Origin: Bacteroidales bacterium UBA5197
GTDB lineage: Bacteria > Bacteroidota > Bacteroidia > Bacteroidales > Lentimicrobiaceae
Length of the DNA stretch: 64,000 bases
Reading direction: 5' to 3'
Assembly (NCBI GenBank): GCA_002412885.1
Contig: DHVX01000062.1
Coordinates: forward strand, 309,669-373,668
Position numbers and translations under genes: made by a program. Below are positions 37,560 to 46,455 of this stretch, piece by piece. A model generated the notes under the pieces. That model had not been told where the DNA came from, ran no database searches, and saw only the letters and a program-made list of their open reading frames with translations. Numbering within the stretch: the first letter of the stretch is position 1; every line of letters begins with the position of its first letter.

Positions 37560-38819
37560 TTAAAGCAAAGCTGTGCGCCGGGTGTCAAGTTTAATAAAGA
37601 TGAAAAGCAATATGGTAAAAGCCCAAAGCGACGAACCTCCATAGCTGAAAAACGGGAGCGGAATTCCGATAACGGGAACCAGTCCGATGGTCATCCCAAT
37701 ATTTATGGCAAAATGAAAAAACAAGATAGAGGCTACTCCGTAGCCATAGAGAAGTCCAAATGTTGATCGCTGCCTTTCAGCCACTTTAATTATTCGCATC
37801 AGCAGCAGAACAAACAGAACTATCACCGTTGTTGTTCCCACAAAACCCCACTCTTCGCCGACTGTGCAAAAAATAAAATCAGTACTTTGTTCGGGGACAA
37901 AATTGTATTTGGTTTGTGTTCCCTGTAAGAATCCTTTCCCGATAAATCCACCTGAGCCAATGGCAATTTTTGATTGATTCACATTATATCCGGCACCCTT
38001 CAAATCGAGTTTTTTACCAAGCAGCACCTCAATGCGCGATTTCTGATGATCGCCCAGGAAGTTATCGAAAGCATAATCAACTGAATATATAAAGCCAACC
38101 GTCAGAAGCAGCAGACCAATGAGGTTAATGATATTGGACCTGTTGCGTTTGATAAAGAACAACAGTGCACCTGCAAGAAGTCCTACAAATCCCATAACCC
38201 AGTATTGCCCGACCATCAGGGTTGAAAGAGCAAAAACACCAATCATAACGCCAGCCAGCAGGTAGTTTCCTGACAATCCCATACGATACAGCACAAGAAC
38301 AAAGGATGAATAAACAAGTGCCGATCCGGTGTCGTTTTGCAGAAGTATCAGCAGAGCCGGTGCGCCGAGAATGAGTAACGGGATAAATTTGGTTCTAAAG
38401 TCTTTAACATCAATATGCTGACCGCTGAAAAACCTGGCCAGGGCCAGATTGGTCGCAAATTTTGCAAATTCGGCAGGTTGAAGGCCATAACTACCTATCT
38501 GAAACCATGATTTTGATCCCGATATTGTGCTGCCAACAGCCAGTACTCCGATTAACAATAAAATGGTCACACCATAAATTAAAAATGCAAAAGTGCTGAA
38601 AAACCGGGCATCTGTAAGCAGAATAACCAAACCGATAAAAAGTGAGGTTAATATCCAGATCATCTGCTTGCCATAACTTTGCGAAAGATCCAATATGCTG
38701 CTGTGTGCTTCATTATAAACAGCTGCATAAATATTTACCCATCCTATCAACACCAATGCAAGGTAAAGCAGGATGAGTGTCCAGTCTATATCACCGAATA
38801 TCGGGTTTCTTTCGCGCAT
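37560..38819 (-). CDS. rodA: Rod-shape-determining protein RodA (SEDS glycosyltransferase)
   Basis: Peptidoglycan glycosyltransferase of the elongasome, working with PBP2. 419 residues with about ten membrane segments. SEDS-family stretches are visible: GSKSWFQIGSYGLQPAEFAK near residue 100, QSKIAIGSGGFIGKGFLQGTQ, and EQSTDFIFCTVGEEWG, then IPLPFFSYGGSS near the end. It starts 3 bp after the mrdA stop, as is usual in Bacteroidota. Confidence 0.95.
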   Translation of the reverse strand: MRERNPIFGDIDWTLILLYLALVLIGWVNIYAAVYNEAHSSILDLSQSYGKQMIWILTSLFIGLVILLTDARFFSTFAFLIYGVTILLLIGVLAVGSTISGSKSWFQIGSYGLQPAEFAKFATNLALARFFSGQHIDVKDFRTKFIPLLILGAPALLILLQNDTGSALVYSSFVLVLYRMGLSGNYLLAGVMIGVFALSTLMVGQYWVMGFVGLLAGALLFFIKRNRSNIINLIGLLLLTVGFIYSVDYAFDNFLGDHQKSRIEVLLGKKLDLKGAGYNVNQSKIAIGSGGFIGKGFLQGTQTKYNFVPEQSTDFIFCTVGEEWGFVGTTTVIVLFVLLLMRIIKVAERQRSTFGLLYGYGVASILFFHFAINIGMTIGLVPVIGIPLPFFSYGGSSLWAFTILLFIFIKLDTRRTALL

Positions 38820-38822
38820 CGG

Positions 38823-40625
38823 TTAGTATAGTTTTTGTTTGATCATTCTTTCTTCAAGCTCTTTTCGTTTAACTTCTCCGTTGATATATTTTTCTATCAT
38901 CAGCGAGGCAATCGGAAGAGCCCAGGTTGATCCAAACCCTGAATTTTCGATGACCACCGCAATGGCAATCACCGGGTTCACATCCGGAGCAAAAGCCATA
39001 AAGAGTGAGTGATCCTTTCCGTGGGGATTTTCGACAGTTCCGGTTTTTCCGCACATTGTAATTCCCTCAGGTTGATACCAGCGGGCTGTTCCCATGGTTG
39101 CTACCTGTCTCATTCCTTCAATTGCAACTTCAAAATGGGCAGGGTTTATTGTTGATGTTACCTTGTTAAATCTATCAGGGACTATACTACTGTCTCCTGT
39201 AGATTTTACGATATGAGGAACATAATAAAACCCACGATTTGATATAACAGCTGCTGAGTTTGCTATTTGAAGCGGGGTAGTCAGAATTTCTCCTTGTCCG
39301 ATTGACAATGATCTAACAGTCATTGCATTCCACCGGCCCTTACCGTAAATGGCATCAAAGCTTTCAGCAGAAGGTATATTGCCACTGAGCTCGCTCCCGA
39401 TATCGGTGCCGAGTTTGTGGCCGAAACCCATGCTCATAATGTGTTTACGCCAGGAAATATAGTTTTCGCGGAAGCTGCCATGACCAGAACTGGTTAGAAT
39501 GGATCGAAATACCTGCCAATGAAAAGGATTACATGATTGCTGAATAGCTACATAGACATCAAGTGGCGATTGATGTGAGTGAGTACATCTTATTGGCGAT
39601 GAGCCAGCTCCCTGGCAACTGTAACGGGTGGATGGCTTCAAAACGCCTTCCTGCAGCCCGACCAGATCGTTGACCATCTTAAAAGTTGATCCCGGCGGAT
39701 ATTGTCCCATCATTGCCCTGTTCAGCAGGGGTTTAACCGGATCTTCTGACAGAGCCCTGAAGTTCCTTCCCCTTACCCTGCCAACCAGTAAATTGGGATC
39801 ATAGCCCGGAGATGACAGAAATGCCAGAACTTCACCGGTTGATGGTTCAATGGCAACCACACTTCCCATTTTGCCCTGCATAAGTTGTTCGCCATATTCC
39901 TGAAGATCAGCGTCTATCGTCAGATACAGATCATTGCCCATAATAGCAGTTGTGTCAAGCGCTCCATCCTGATAGCTTCCAACTTCTCTGTTGTGCACAT
40001 CAACCATTCTTACCTTAATTCCTTTTATCCCACGCAATTCATTTTCATACGATTTTTCAATACCGCTTATCCCGATGTAATCACCGGATTTGTAGTAAGG
40101 ATTATTATCAATGATGCGTTGGTTTACTTCACCCACATAGCCCAGCAAATGCGCGGCAATGGGTTTTGGATATTTTCTCAGCGTTCTTGGCTGAACATAA
40201 AATCCCGGATAACGATATAGTTTTTCTTCAATAAAACCATAAGCTTCTTTCGATATTTGCTTTTCGAAAAGGCTGGGCTTAAAGCGGCTGTATGTTCTGG
40301 CTTTCCTGAACCTTTCCCGGAATCCTTCCGGTGATATTTCGAGCAAACGGCAGAACTCAAGCGTATCCATTCTTTTAACCTGATTTGGAATTACCATCAG
40401 ATCGTAAACCGCCTCATTGTAAACCATCAGCTTTCCGTTTCTGTCGTAAACCAATCCACGCGCCGGATACTGAGTTACATAACGAAGCACATTGCTTTTG
40501 GCCGAATGTTCATAGGAGTCATCAATTACCTGCAGATAAAACAACCGCATCATAAAAACCACACCAACAACCATAAATATGGCAATTACTGATTCTTTTC
40601 GTGAAGACAGGGATTTCTTGGCCAT
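38823..40625 (-). CDS. mrdA: Penicillin-binding protein 2 (peptidoglycan transpeptidase)
   Basis: Class B PBP of the elongasome. One N-terminal membrane anchor (about 12-30) is followed by a PBP dimer domain and a transpeptidase domain. SxxK is in PPGSTFKM (Ser about 312), and the KTG motif is in MCGKTGTVENPHG (about 527). Length 600 residues is normal. It heads the operon mrdA-rodA-(ABC ATPase). The usual upstream mreB, mreC and mreD genes are not next to it here. Confidence 0.95.
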   Translation of the reverse strand: MAKKSLSSRKESVIAIFMVVGVVFMMRLFYLQVIDDSYEHSAKSNVLRYVTQYPARGLVYDRNGKLMVYNEAVYDLMVIPNQVKRMDTLEFCRLLEISPEGFRERFRKARTYSRFKPSLFEKQISKEAYGFIEEKLYRYPGFYVQPRTLRKYPKPIAAHLLGYVGEVNQRIIDNNPYYKSGDYIGISGIEKSYENELRGIKGIKVRMVDVHNREVGSYQDGALDTTAIMGNDLYLTIDADLQEYGEQLMQGKMGSVVAIEPSTGEVLAFLSSPGYDPNLLVGRVRGRNFRALSEDPVKPLLNRAMMGQYPPGSTFKMVNDLVGLQEGVLKPSTRYSCQGAGSSPIRCTHSHQSPLDVYVAIQQSCNPFHWQVFRSILTSSGHGSFRENYISWRKHIMSMGFGHKLGTDIGSELSGNIPSAESFDAIYGKGRWNAMTVRSLSIGQGEILTTPLQIANSAAVISNRGFYYVPHIVKSTGDSSIVPDRFNKVTSTINPAHFEVAIEGMRQVATMGTARWYQPEGITMCGKTGTVENPHGKDHSLFMAFAPDVNPVIAIAVVIENSGFGSTWALPIASLMIEKYINGEVKRKELEERMIKQKLY

Positions 40626-40655
40626 CAGGTAACCTAAACAGTTTTATAGTGGTCG

Positions 40656-40663
40656 CAAATTTA
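40656..40663 (-). promoter_or_regulatory. Putative -7 box for the mrdA-rodA operon
   Basis: On the minus strand TAAATTTG followed by C fits TAnnTTTG and lies 30 bp before the mrdA ATG. A TTTG at the expected -33 distance is not seen. Confidence 0.4.
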
Positions 40664-40761
40664 CTGATTAACAAGGTTCACTGCACAGGCTGAGAAAACA
40701 TATAGTTAATCTTTTTCATCTAATCCGGACAAGCCAGAACCAAAAAGGTTTTTACCAGCTA

Positions 40762-40851
40762 ACCCCTGACAGGGTTTTGCTGCCTGTCAGGATGTTAGCG
40801 TGCATCTGCCGGGCTGCCCATTTTGAAATGGCTCGTAACCCTGTCAGGGGT
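40762..40851. repeat. Inverted pair of 15-bp repeats upstream of mrdA
   Basis: ACCCCTGACAGGGTT (40762-40776) and its exact reverse complement (40837-40851) face each other across 60 bp. The first copy is itself partly palindromic and CTGTCAGG recurs at about 40783-40790. The rest of 40664-40949 has no gene. Confidence 0.7.
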
Positions 40852-40949
40852 CTGCCAGCAACAGGAAAAAATATCGCGGTAAAAATAGCATCAATTTTGA
40901 AGAAAAGGTACTAACTGAAAAACCGACGGCAGAGGCTTCAGCAAACGGT

Positions 40950-41669
40950 TTAAATCCATCCTTTCAGTTTATAAAAACCCAATGCAATGTATTCTCTTAT
41001 CACAAGGATTTCATATTTGAGGTGATTCCAGAACTGATAGCGGAACTGAAGATTTCCACCGATTGGCGGGACAACTTTATTGCCTTTAAGATCTTTGTCA
41101 ATAAAAGTAAGATCCTCCGATAACGAAGTTTCGAAGGTTGGCAATCCGCTTACCCATGAAAATCCAGCCCTGTTGAAGGTTTTTACAGCTCTGGTGATAT
41201 GCTCGGGAGATGTCACCAGTATGATGTAGGTGTTTTTTAAGTCTATGCCTGATCCATTGGCAAGATTAAGTGCCTGACCGCGTGTATTTTTGCCTTCAGG
41301 TTCAAAATAAATTCTGACCGGATCAACACCCCTGAGTGCAAGCTCCTGCGCTATTCTTACCGGATCGCTATTCATATCACTGGTATCACCCGGTGCTGCA
41401 ATCAATACAATTGCCTCGGGATATCTGGCAGCCAGAGTTGCGGTAAAATATGCCCTGATCAGTCCGTTCTCACTGGGAATCCCTGCACCCGATAGCATCA
41501 CAATTGCCTTTGGAGGTAATTTCCCCGGCAAAGAGTAGGTAGCAAGTCTATGGTACATGTGAAATGGAAGCGTTGTAAATGCCAGAATGCACAGAAGCAG
41601 GAATACTCCTCCGGAAACAGCCAGCAACCATTTCGTGACCTGAATCACCTTCCGGAAAAATCTACGCAT
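40950..41669 (-). CDS. YdcF/SanA-like DUF218 envelope protein
   Basis: 239 residues. One membrane segment (about 12-35) precedes a DUF218 domain with the opening KAIVMLSGAGIPSENGLIRA, then IYFEPEGKNTRGQAL and TYIILVTSPEHITRA. These fit the SanA/ElyC/YdcF family, linked in E. coli to envelope integrity and polysaccharide carrier steps. Its place downstream of the mrdA promoter region is consistent with an envelope role but does not prove it. Confidence 0.85.
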   Translation of the reverse strand: MRRFFRKVIQVTKWLLAVSGGVFLLLCILAFTTLPFHMYHRLATYSLPGKLPPKAIVMLSGAGIPSENGLIRAYFTATLAARYPEAIVLIAAPGDTSDMNSDPVRIAQELALRGVDPVRIYFEPEGKNTRGQALNLANGSGIDLKNTYIILVTSPEHITRAVKTFNRAGFSWVSGLPTFETSLSEDLTFIDKDLKGNKVVPPIGGNLQFRYQFWNHLKYEILVIREYIALGFYKLKGWI

Positions 41670-41728
41670 GGCTCACAGAAATTATTTCACTTGACCTTGA
41701 GCCGGTTGTTGGATCAGCATTGCTCATC

Positions 41729-42256
41729 CTATTGCTTTTTAATTACTATGGGTGGCGTTTGTATCACATTGCTTTCGTTCAGATCTCTGTCCTTGATAAA
41801 TAGTTCAAACATTATTGTATCGAAAGGAGAAAGCGGATTATTCACAAACAGGGTATCCTCAATTTCGCCACTTATGGATTTGTTTTTACCGGCCGGCATC
41901 AGAATCGGAATTCGTCCGTTGAAAGTTGCAGTATCATAAACCAATGTGGAATCATCTTCATAACGTGAGGTAATTAAAAAGACTTCCTCAAAAGTGCCGT
42001 TCTTTTTTTCGAAGTAGCGGATGAAAAGATTGTAATCGAATGGTGGCAGGGATTCGTCATCGTAAAGCCCGATATTCCCATCCCCATCAGTAAACGAAAA
42101 CCTGAGGACACCACGCTGATCAATTCCCTGCGCATCCCTGAGCACAACGAAATCCATGAACTCAATGCGGGGTTCGGGTGGATATTCCTCGTATTTTTTG
42201 CAAGAAATAGCTGCAACAATGAGGATAATGAAAAGAAATACAACCGTTTTTCTCAT
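41729..42256 (-). CDS. Lipoprotein of unknown function
   Basis: 175 residues from the ATG at 42256, giving MRKTVVFLFIILIVAAISC with the lipobox Cys at residue 19. An upstream in-frame start (42298) would put 14 residues before the signal. The mature part is acidic and beta-rich with a motif FSFTDGDGNIGLYDDES, as seen in Ig-like or PKD-like folds of Bacteroidota lipoproteins. No enzyme motif is seen. Confidence 0.82.
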   Translation of the reverse strand: MRKTVVFLFIILIVAAISCKKYEEYPPEPRIEFMDFVVLRDAQGIDQRGVLRFSFTDGDGNIGLYDDESLPPFDYNLFIRYFEKKNGTFEEVFLITSRYEDDSTLVYDTATFNGRIPILMPAGKNKSISGEIEDTLFVNNPLSPFDTIMFELFIKDRDLNESNVIQTPPIVIKKQ

Positions 42257-42374
42257 TTTTGACTTTTGAAACAATAACGCGCAAATGCTGTGCCGCATTA
42301 TATTGTGATGATAAATTATTCAGGTTGACATTACGAAGCAATGCTTTGCCATACAATCTGAACCCACTGCTAAA

Positions 42375-43049
42375 TTACGAAAAAAGATCAATCTCACGAA
42401 CCGGAACTATCAGATCGGGTCCTTCGTTTTTTACGGCGTTAACTTTTTCGGAAACACGGTACGATTTCATTTTTTCAGAAGGAAAGGGTTTCAACAGGCT
42501 TTTCAGTGTTGTTTCGTCGGCGGGTTTGAGCCATGCTTCTGACCCGTCTTTGTCGAGAATTACAGGCATTCGATTATGAATGGGTGCCATCAGTTCGTTG
42601 GGTGCCGTGGTGATGATGGTAAATGAATTTACTTCCTCGCCATTTTTACCCTGCCAGGTATCCCAGAGTCCGGCCATCGCGAAAAGCGAATCATCAAGCA
42701 TGGTAAACCGCAATGGAATCTTTTTCCCTTGTCTTATCCATTCATAAAACCCATCGGCTGGCACCAGACATCTTTTGCTTTTGAAAACCTTTCTGAATGC
42801 CGGTTTTTCGTCAATTCCTTCTGCCCGGGCATTTATCAAAGGCATACTTCGGGGTATTTCCTTCGACCATAAAGGGATAAGTCCCCAGCGGAAAAACTGC
42901 AGTTTCGCAGGATGCTGATCCGTAATAACGGCCATGGTTTGAGTCGGAGCGCCATTGTAGCGGGGAACATAAGGTGATTTCCCCCCCGCCAGGTTAAAAA
43001 ATTCATTAAGCCGCTGCTCTTCTGCTGTAAGTGAAAACCGTCCGCACAT
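42375..43049 (-). CDS. SRAP domain protein (YedK/HMCES), abasic-site shield
   Basis: 224 residues. The protein starts MCGRF, whose Cys2 becomes the N-terminal residue that forms a thiazolidine crosslink with abasic sites in single-stranded DNA. NARAEG, the catalytic Glu in CLVPADGFYEW and the His in PIHNRMPVIL are all present. Length is as usual. It is solitary; no SOS box was looked for beyond inspection. Confidence 0.95.
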   Translation of the reverse strand: MCGRFSLTAEEQRLNEFFNLAGGKSPYVPRYNGAPTQTMAVITDQHPAKLQFFRWGLIPLWSKEIPRSMPLINARAEGIDEKPAFRKVFKSKRCLVPADGFYEWIRQGKKIPLRFTMLDDSLFAMAGLWDTWQGKNGEEVNSFTIITTAPNELMAPIHNRMPVILDKDGSEAWLKPADETTLKSLLKPFPSEKMKSYRVSEKVNAVKNEGPDLIVPVREIDLFS

Positions 43050-43151
43050 AATGTCAGGGTTAAGCGGTTAAAAGTAAATATTAAACAAATAAAAATTCCA
43101 TTTGATGGATTAATTTGAGGCATAGATGGTGGAGGGGAGCGGGGAAAGTGG

Positions 43152-43159
43152 TATGTTTG
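43152..43159 (+). promoter_or_regulatory. Putative -7 box upstream of the DUF4919 gene
   Basis: TATGTTTG fits TAnnTTTG and lies 45 bp before the ATG at 43204. No -33 partner seen. Confidence 0.3.
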
Positions 43160-43203
43160 TGTTGATAAAAAGTTAGGCATTAATTTAAATATGGATACAA
43201 TTT

Positions 43204-43857
43204 ATGAAAACACTTTTAATGTTTCAGATTTTAGCATTGATCGCACTGTCTTCTTTTGGACAAAAAAAACCTGTTGATTTAAATGAGATTAAGGGCATAG
43301 CAAATAGTACCACTTATAATGATTTGTTCGATCGTTATAGAGCGAATGACACCACGCTGACATTAGATGAATATATAGTAATTTATTATGGCCAGGCTTT
43401 CAGAGATGATTACAAACCCAGAGCAAGACACGATTCTGTCAGAGCATTAAATATGCATCTCAATCACTCTATAGATTCTATAGATTTTTATAAAGTTCTT
43501 GATTATACCAGGCTGATCTTGAATGATTTTCCATTTAACATTGAACAGATTTATATTGCGGGTATCGCATATGAGAATTTAGTAGTTATTGATTCCTCAT
43601 ACATTTGGTTTTATAAATATGACAAACTTATCAGGACAATAATGTCCTCTGGTGATGGTAAGAAAGAAAAGACGGCATTTATTGTCACTAAAATATCAGA
43701 CGAATATTCAATTCTTAGTGCGATGGGACTGCAATTTACAGGACAAGCATTGACAAGTAAGAAAAAGAAGCATTATGATCTGATGAGTGTTTCTCAAAAT
43801 GAATATGGAATTAACAAGCTTTATTTTGATATAAATCTTTTTTTTGGAAAAAGGTGA
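43204..43857 (+). CDS. DUF4919 domain protein, exported
   Basis: 217 residues with a signal peptide (MKTLLMFQILALIALSSFG). The mature part, beginning KPVDLNEIKGIANSTTYNDL, fits DUF4919: an LDEYIVIYYGQAFRDDY stretch and a C-terminal FDINLFFGK. Function unknown; probably periplasmic. It is the first gene of the accessory stretch and stands alone. Confidence 0.82.
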   Translation: MKTLLMFQILALIALSSFGQKKPVDLNEIKGIANSTTYNDLFDRYRANDTTLTLDEYIVIYYGQAFRDDYKPRARHDSVRALNMHLNHSIDSIDFYKVLDYTRLILNDFPFNIEQIYIAGIAYENLVVIDSSYIWFYKYDKLIRTIMSSGDGKKEKTAFIVTKISDEYSILSAMGLQFTGQALTSKKKKHYDLMSVSQNEYGINKLYFDINLFFGKR

Positions 43858-43962
43858 TAAACTTTATCATTGTTGTCCGGAGAAAGTTTCGAATATTATT
43901 GCAAATGACTGATATTGTTGCTCTTTGACAAAAGTTGCAGAATGGCACCTTACTTTATTAAA

Positions 43963-44076
43963 TTTGCCACCAAAGCACTAAAACACCAAAAAACACCAAT
44001 GTAATTTATTCATTTGGTGTAATTTGGAGTCTTGGAGACACTTCGGCAGGCTCAGTGCATCGCTTAGTGGCAAAAA
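43963..44076. repeat. MITE-like palindromic element in the gap after DUF4919
   Basis: TTTGCCACCAAAGC (43963-43976) faces GCTTAGTGGCAAA (44062-44074). The inside holds ACACCAA and TTGGTGT arms and a string CACTTCGGCAGGCTCAGTGC that looks like a separate repeat nested in it. The remainder of 43858-44306 has no confident gene. Confidence 0.6.
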
Positions 44077-44175
44077 TTTTTCGATTTTTTCCAGACAATA
44101 GTGAAACTTTATATAGTTTTAAAAGTTGGCTGCATTTTAATAGCTAAACATATAAACTGATACTGACAGAGAAAA

Positions 44176-44322
44176 ATGAGCAGAAAAAGGGTTCTTATAA
44201 TTACTCCGTTTACAAAAGCAATAATTATAGAAATGGGGCTATTTAACTTTTTAAAAGAAACAACAGTCGTTTCGTTTCAGAACATCAACACAACAAGAAT
44301 GTTGCAATGCAAAAACAAATGA
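44176..44322 (+). CDS. Possible 48-residue ORF upstream of the RraB-like gene
   Basis: Reads MSRKRVLIITPFTKAIIIEM and ends in TGA at 44322, overlapping the start of the RraB-like gene by 16 bp. Basic N-terminus with an aliphatic stretch; no family recognised. It may be a leader or a chance ORF. Confidence 0.28.
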   Translation: MSRKRVLIITPFTKAIIIEMGLFNFLKETTVVSFQNINTTRMLQCKNK

Positions 44323-44630
44323 ACGCAAAGGTGCTCGAGCAGCTAAATATGCAAGGAGTCACCGACAATTCGGAATTAGAGCTGGAGTTTTTCTTCTATA
44401 CCAATAAGCAAGACAATGCAAGTAATCTTGCTATAGATTTGATGAAGCTTAATTACCAGATTGACCTTGTTGACCATTCAGCAAGCGACAGGAATCAATG
44501 GGTTGTCATTGGTTGGACAACCAAAATGAAGATGGACTTACAAACTATTACAAAGTGGACAAACCAAATGCGTAAACTCGGCTGCGAGAATGACTGTGAT
44601 TTTGATGGGTGGGGAACTCAAGCAGATTAG
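44307..44630 (+). CDS. RraB-like protein (ribonuclease E inhibitor family)
   Basis: 107 residues. The C-terminal motif CENDCDFDGWGT matches the conserved end of the RraB fold, and the middle WVVIGWTTKMKMDL fits its second strand-helix unit. In proteobacteria RraB binds RNase E; Bacteroidota versions are uncharacterised, so the partner here is unknown. An internal ATG (MNAKVLEQL) is an alternative start. Cytosolic. Confidence 0.78.
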   Translation: MQKQMNAKVLEQLNMQGVTDNSELELEFFFYTNKQDNASNLAIDLMKLNYQIDLVDHSASDRNQWVVIGWTTKMKMDLQTITKWTNQMRKLGCENDCDFDGWGTQAD

Positions 44631-44701
44631 GATGGTGAAGTTGAAGTTTTGCTTAAAGGTGGAGACAGTAAATTAACATTATTTAATTGAAAACCAAAAT
44701 T

Positions 44702-45157
44702 ATGAAATTAAAGGTGCTTGTAGGTAACGGAAGAAAAATAGGGCTTTTTACCTTGCCATTTTTAATAGCAGGAATTCCTCTGAATATTATATTCCCTGAG
44801 TTTTTCATTGTGAAGGATACATCCGGAATATTATTCTGGATTTCGCTTTTGTTTTTAATAATCGGTATTGTCAATTGGGTATGGACCGTTGTATTGATAT
44901 TAACAAAAGTCCCCAGGAAGCAACTCATTACAACCGGACCCTATGCAATAGTCAAACATCCTCTTTATGCAGGTGTGGCATTGTTGGTTATACCATGGGT
45001 AGGATTTATACTTAATACATGGTTGGGGCTTTTACTTGGAATTGTTGTCTACATCGGTTCCAGAATATTCTCTCCCGAAGAGGAGAAATTGCTTTCTAAA
45101 ATATTTGGAGTTGAATGGGATAACTACAGCAAAAAAGTCAAGCTACCATGGATATGA
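44702..45157 (+). CDS. Isoprenylcysteine carboxyl methyltransferase (ICMT)-family membrane methyltransferase
   Basis: About 151 residues from the ATG at 44702 (a TTG at 44687 is in frame). Four hydrophobic segments. The C-terminal half has the family signature ITTGPYAIVKHPLYAGV and the acidic end FSPEEEKLLSKIFGVEWDNY. These bind SAM in ICMT/PEMT-type membrane enzymes. The substrate in bacteria is unclear, possibly a lipid or thiol. Its stop overlaps the next methyltransferase start. Confidence 0.87.
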   Translation: MKLKVLVGNGRKIGLFTLPFLIAGIPLNIIFPEFFIVKDTSGILFWISLLFLIIGIVNWVWTVVLILTKVPRKQLITTGPYAIVKHPLYAGVALLVIPWVGFILNTWLGLLLGIVVYIGSRIFSPEEEKLLSKIFGVEWDNYSKKVKLPWI

Positions 45158-45810
45158 AAAATAAATACGAATATTTTAACATAAGGGATCGTTGCAGAAT
45201 GCGGCTTGTAAAGTATTTAGAACAAGTACTTAACAACCTGCCTGAATTCAATAATCCAAAAATACTTGATATTGGTTGCGGAAGCGGTGTGCCAACGCTT
45301 TGGCTGGCTGAAAAATACACAGGAACAATAACGGCAATTGATACCGACAAACATCTGCTTGATTTCCTTGAACACAAAATTCAAAGAAATAATACTTCAA
45401 GCAGAATTGAAACAAAAAATGTGTCATTTTTTGACCTTGAAACTGATCCTGAGTATTATGATCTTATCCTTGCTGAAGGTTTTCTTAATGTCGTTGGTTT
45501 TGAAATGGGGTTTAAAAAGGTGATAGCAACAATCAAAAAGAATGGCTATTTTATTATTCATGATGAATTCAAGGATAATGACGAAAAAAACGCGCTGATT
45601 ATTAAAAACAATTGCCAAATAGTAAGCAGCCTTCTTCTGGATGAAACCATTTGGTGGAGAGATTTCTACGGTCAACTTGAGATTGAGATAAATAAACCGC
45701 AAAACGCTCATTTAAAGAGTTTATTTATCAACGAAATAAATGAAATAGATCAGTACAAAAAGGATCCTTCTCTTTTCAAATCAATTTATTACGTTGTTTT
45801 AAAATCATAG
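45148..45810 (+). CDS. Class I SAM-dependent methyltransferase
   Basis: 220 residues with motif I in ILDIGCGSGVPTLWLA and the acidic residue of motif II in TAIDTDKHLLDF. The segment YYDLILAEGFLNVVGF is motif IV-like. Two starts are possible: ATG 45148, or ATG 45154, which overlaps the ICMT stop as ATGA and is perhaps the coupled one. The substrate is not predictable. It forms a packed set with the ICMT and DUF998 genes. Confidence 0.88.
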   Translation: MDMKNKYEYFNIRDRCRMRLVKYLEQVLNNLPEFNNPKILDIGCGSGVPTLWLAEKYTGTITAIDTDKHLLDFLEHKIQRNNTSSRIETKNVSFFDLETDPEYYDLILAEGFLNVVGFEMGFKKVIATIKKNGYFIIHDEFKDNDEKNALIIKNNCQIVSSLLLDETIWWRDFYGQLEIEINKPQNAHLKSLFINEINEIDQYKKDPSLFKSIYYVVLKS

Positions 45811-45819
45811 TTGAAAAAT

Positions 45820-46455
45820 ATGAAACGAAATCTTAGAACAATTTTACTTTCTGCCGGAATGCTGGCGGTTGTAATTTACCTTTTGCATATCCTGATTGGA
45901 GGATATTTATGGAAAACATACAATCACCTTCAGCAGCCAATAAGCGATTTAACAGCAACAGGAGCGCCCAACAGATTTTTGTTGATGCTGTTTACCAATA
46001 TCTACGGGGGACTGGCGTTGATATTTGCTGTCTCATTTACGTTTTTCGAAAGGAAAGAACGCCACAATTTGGTTTTTTGGGGTGGAATTTCTTTTATAAT
46101 CTTACATGTTGTTTCCATTTCGTATAGCTTCTTTCCTCAGGATTTACCTGGTGCAGAACCTAGTTTCGCCGGAATGATGCATCTTGTGGTAACTGTCCTG
46201 ATTGTACCTTTCACCATTCTGACACCATTGTTAATAGGTTTTGGACTTAAGAAAGAAAAAGCATGGAAAACATTAGGTAACTTTTCTTTGATTTGCGGAA
46301 TACTTATCATCATTTTTGGCGGAATGTCAGGATTCTTTTTCACAAAAGGGCTTCCATACTTTGGTTTGGTAGAACGGATAAATATCGGCACACTACAAAT
46401 CTGGACATTCGTTTTGTCTTACAAAATATCAACACAGAAGTATGAAGGGCATTAA
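45820..46455 (+). CDS. DUF998 family membrane protein
   Basis: About 211 residues from the ATG at 45820 (an in-frame TTG lies at 45811). Six hydrophobic helices with the typical DUF998 opening LLHILIGGYLWKTYNHLQQP and ISDLTATGAPNR after the first helix. Function unknown. Its 3' end overlaps the start of the next gene by 14 bp, showing tight coupling. Confidence 0.86.
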   Translation: MKRNLRTILLSAGMLAVVIYLLHILIGGYLWKTYNHLQQPISDLTATGAPNRFLLMLFTNIYGGLALIFAVSFTFFERKERHNLVFWGGISFIILHVVSISYSFFPQDLPGAEPSFAGMMHLVVTVLIVPFTILTPLLIGFGLKKEKAWKTLGNFSLICGILIIIFGGMSGFFFTKGLPYFGLVERINIGTLQIWTFVLSYKISTQKYEGH

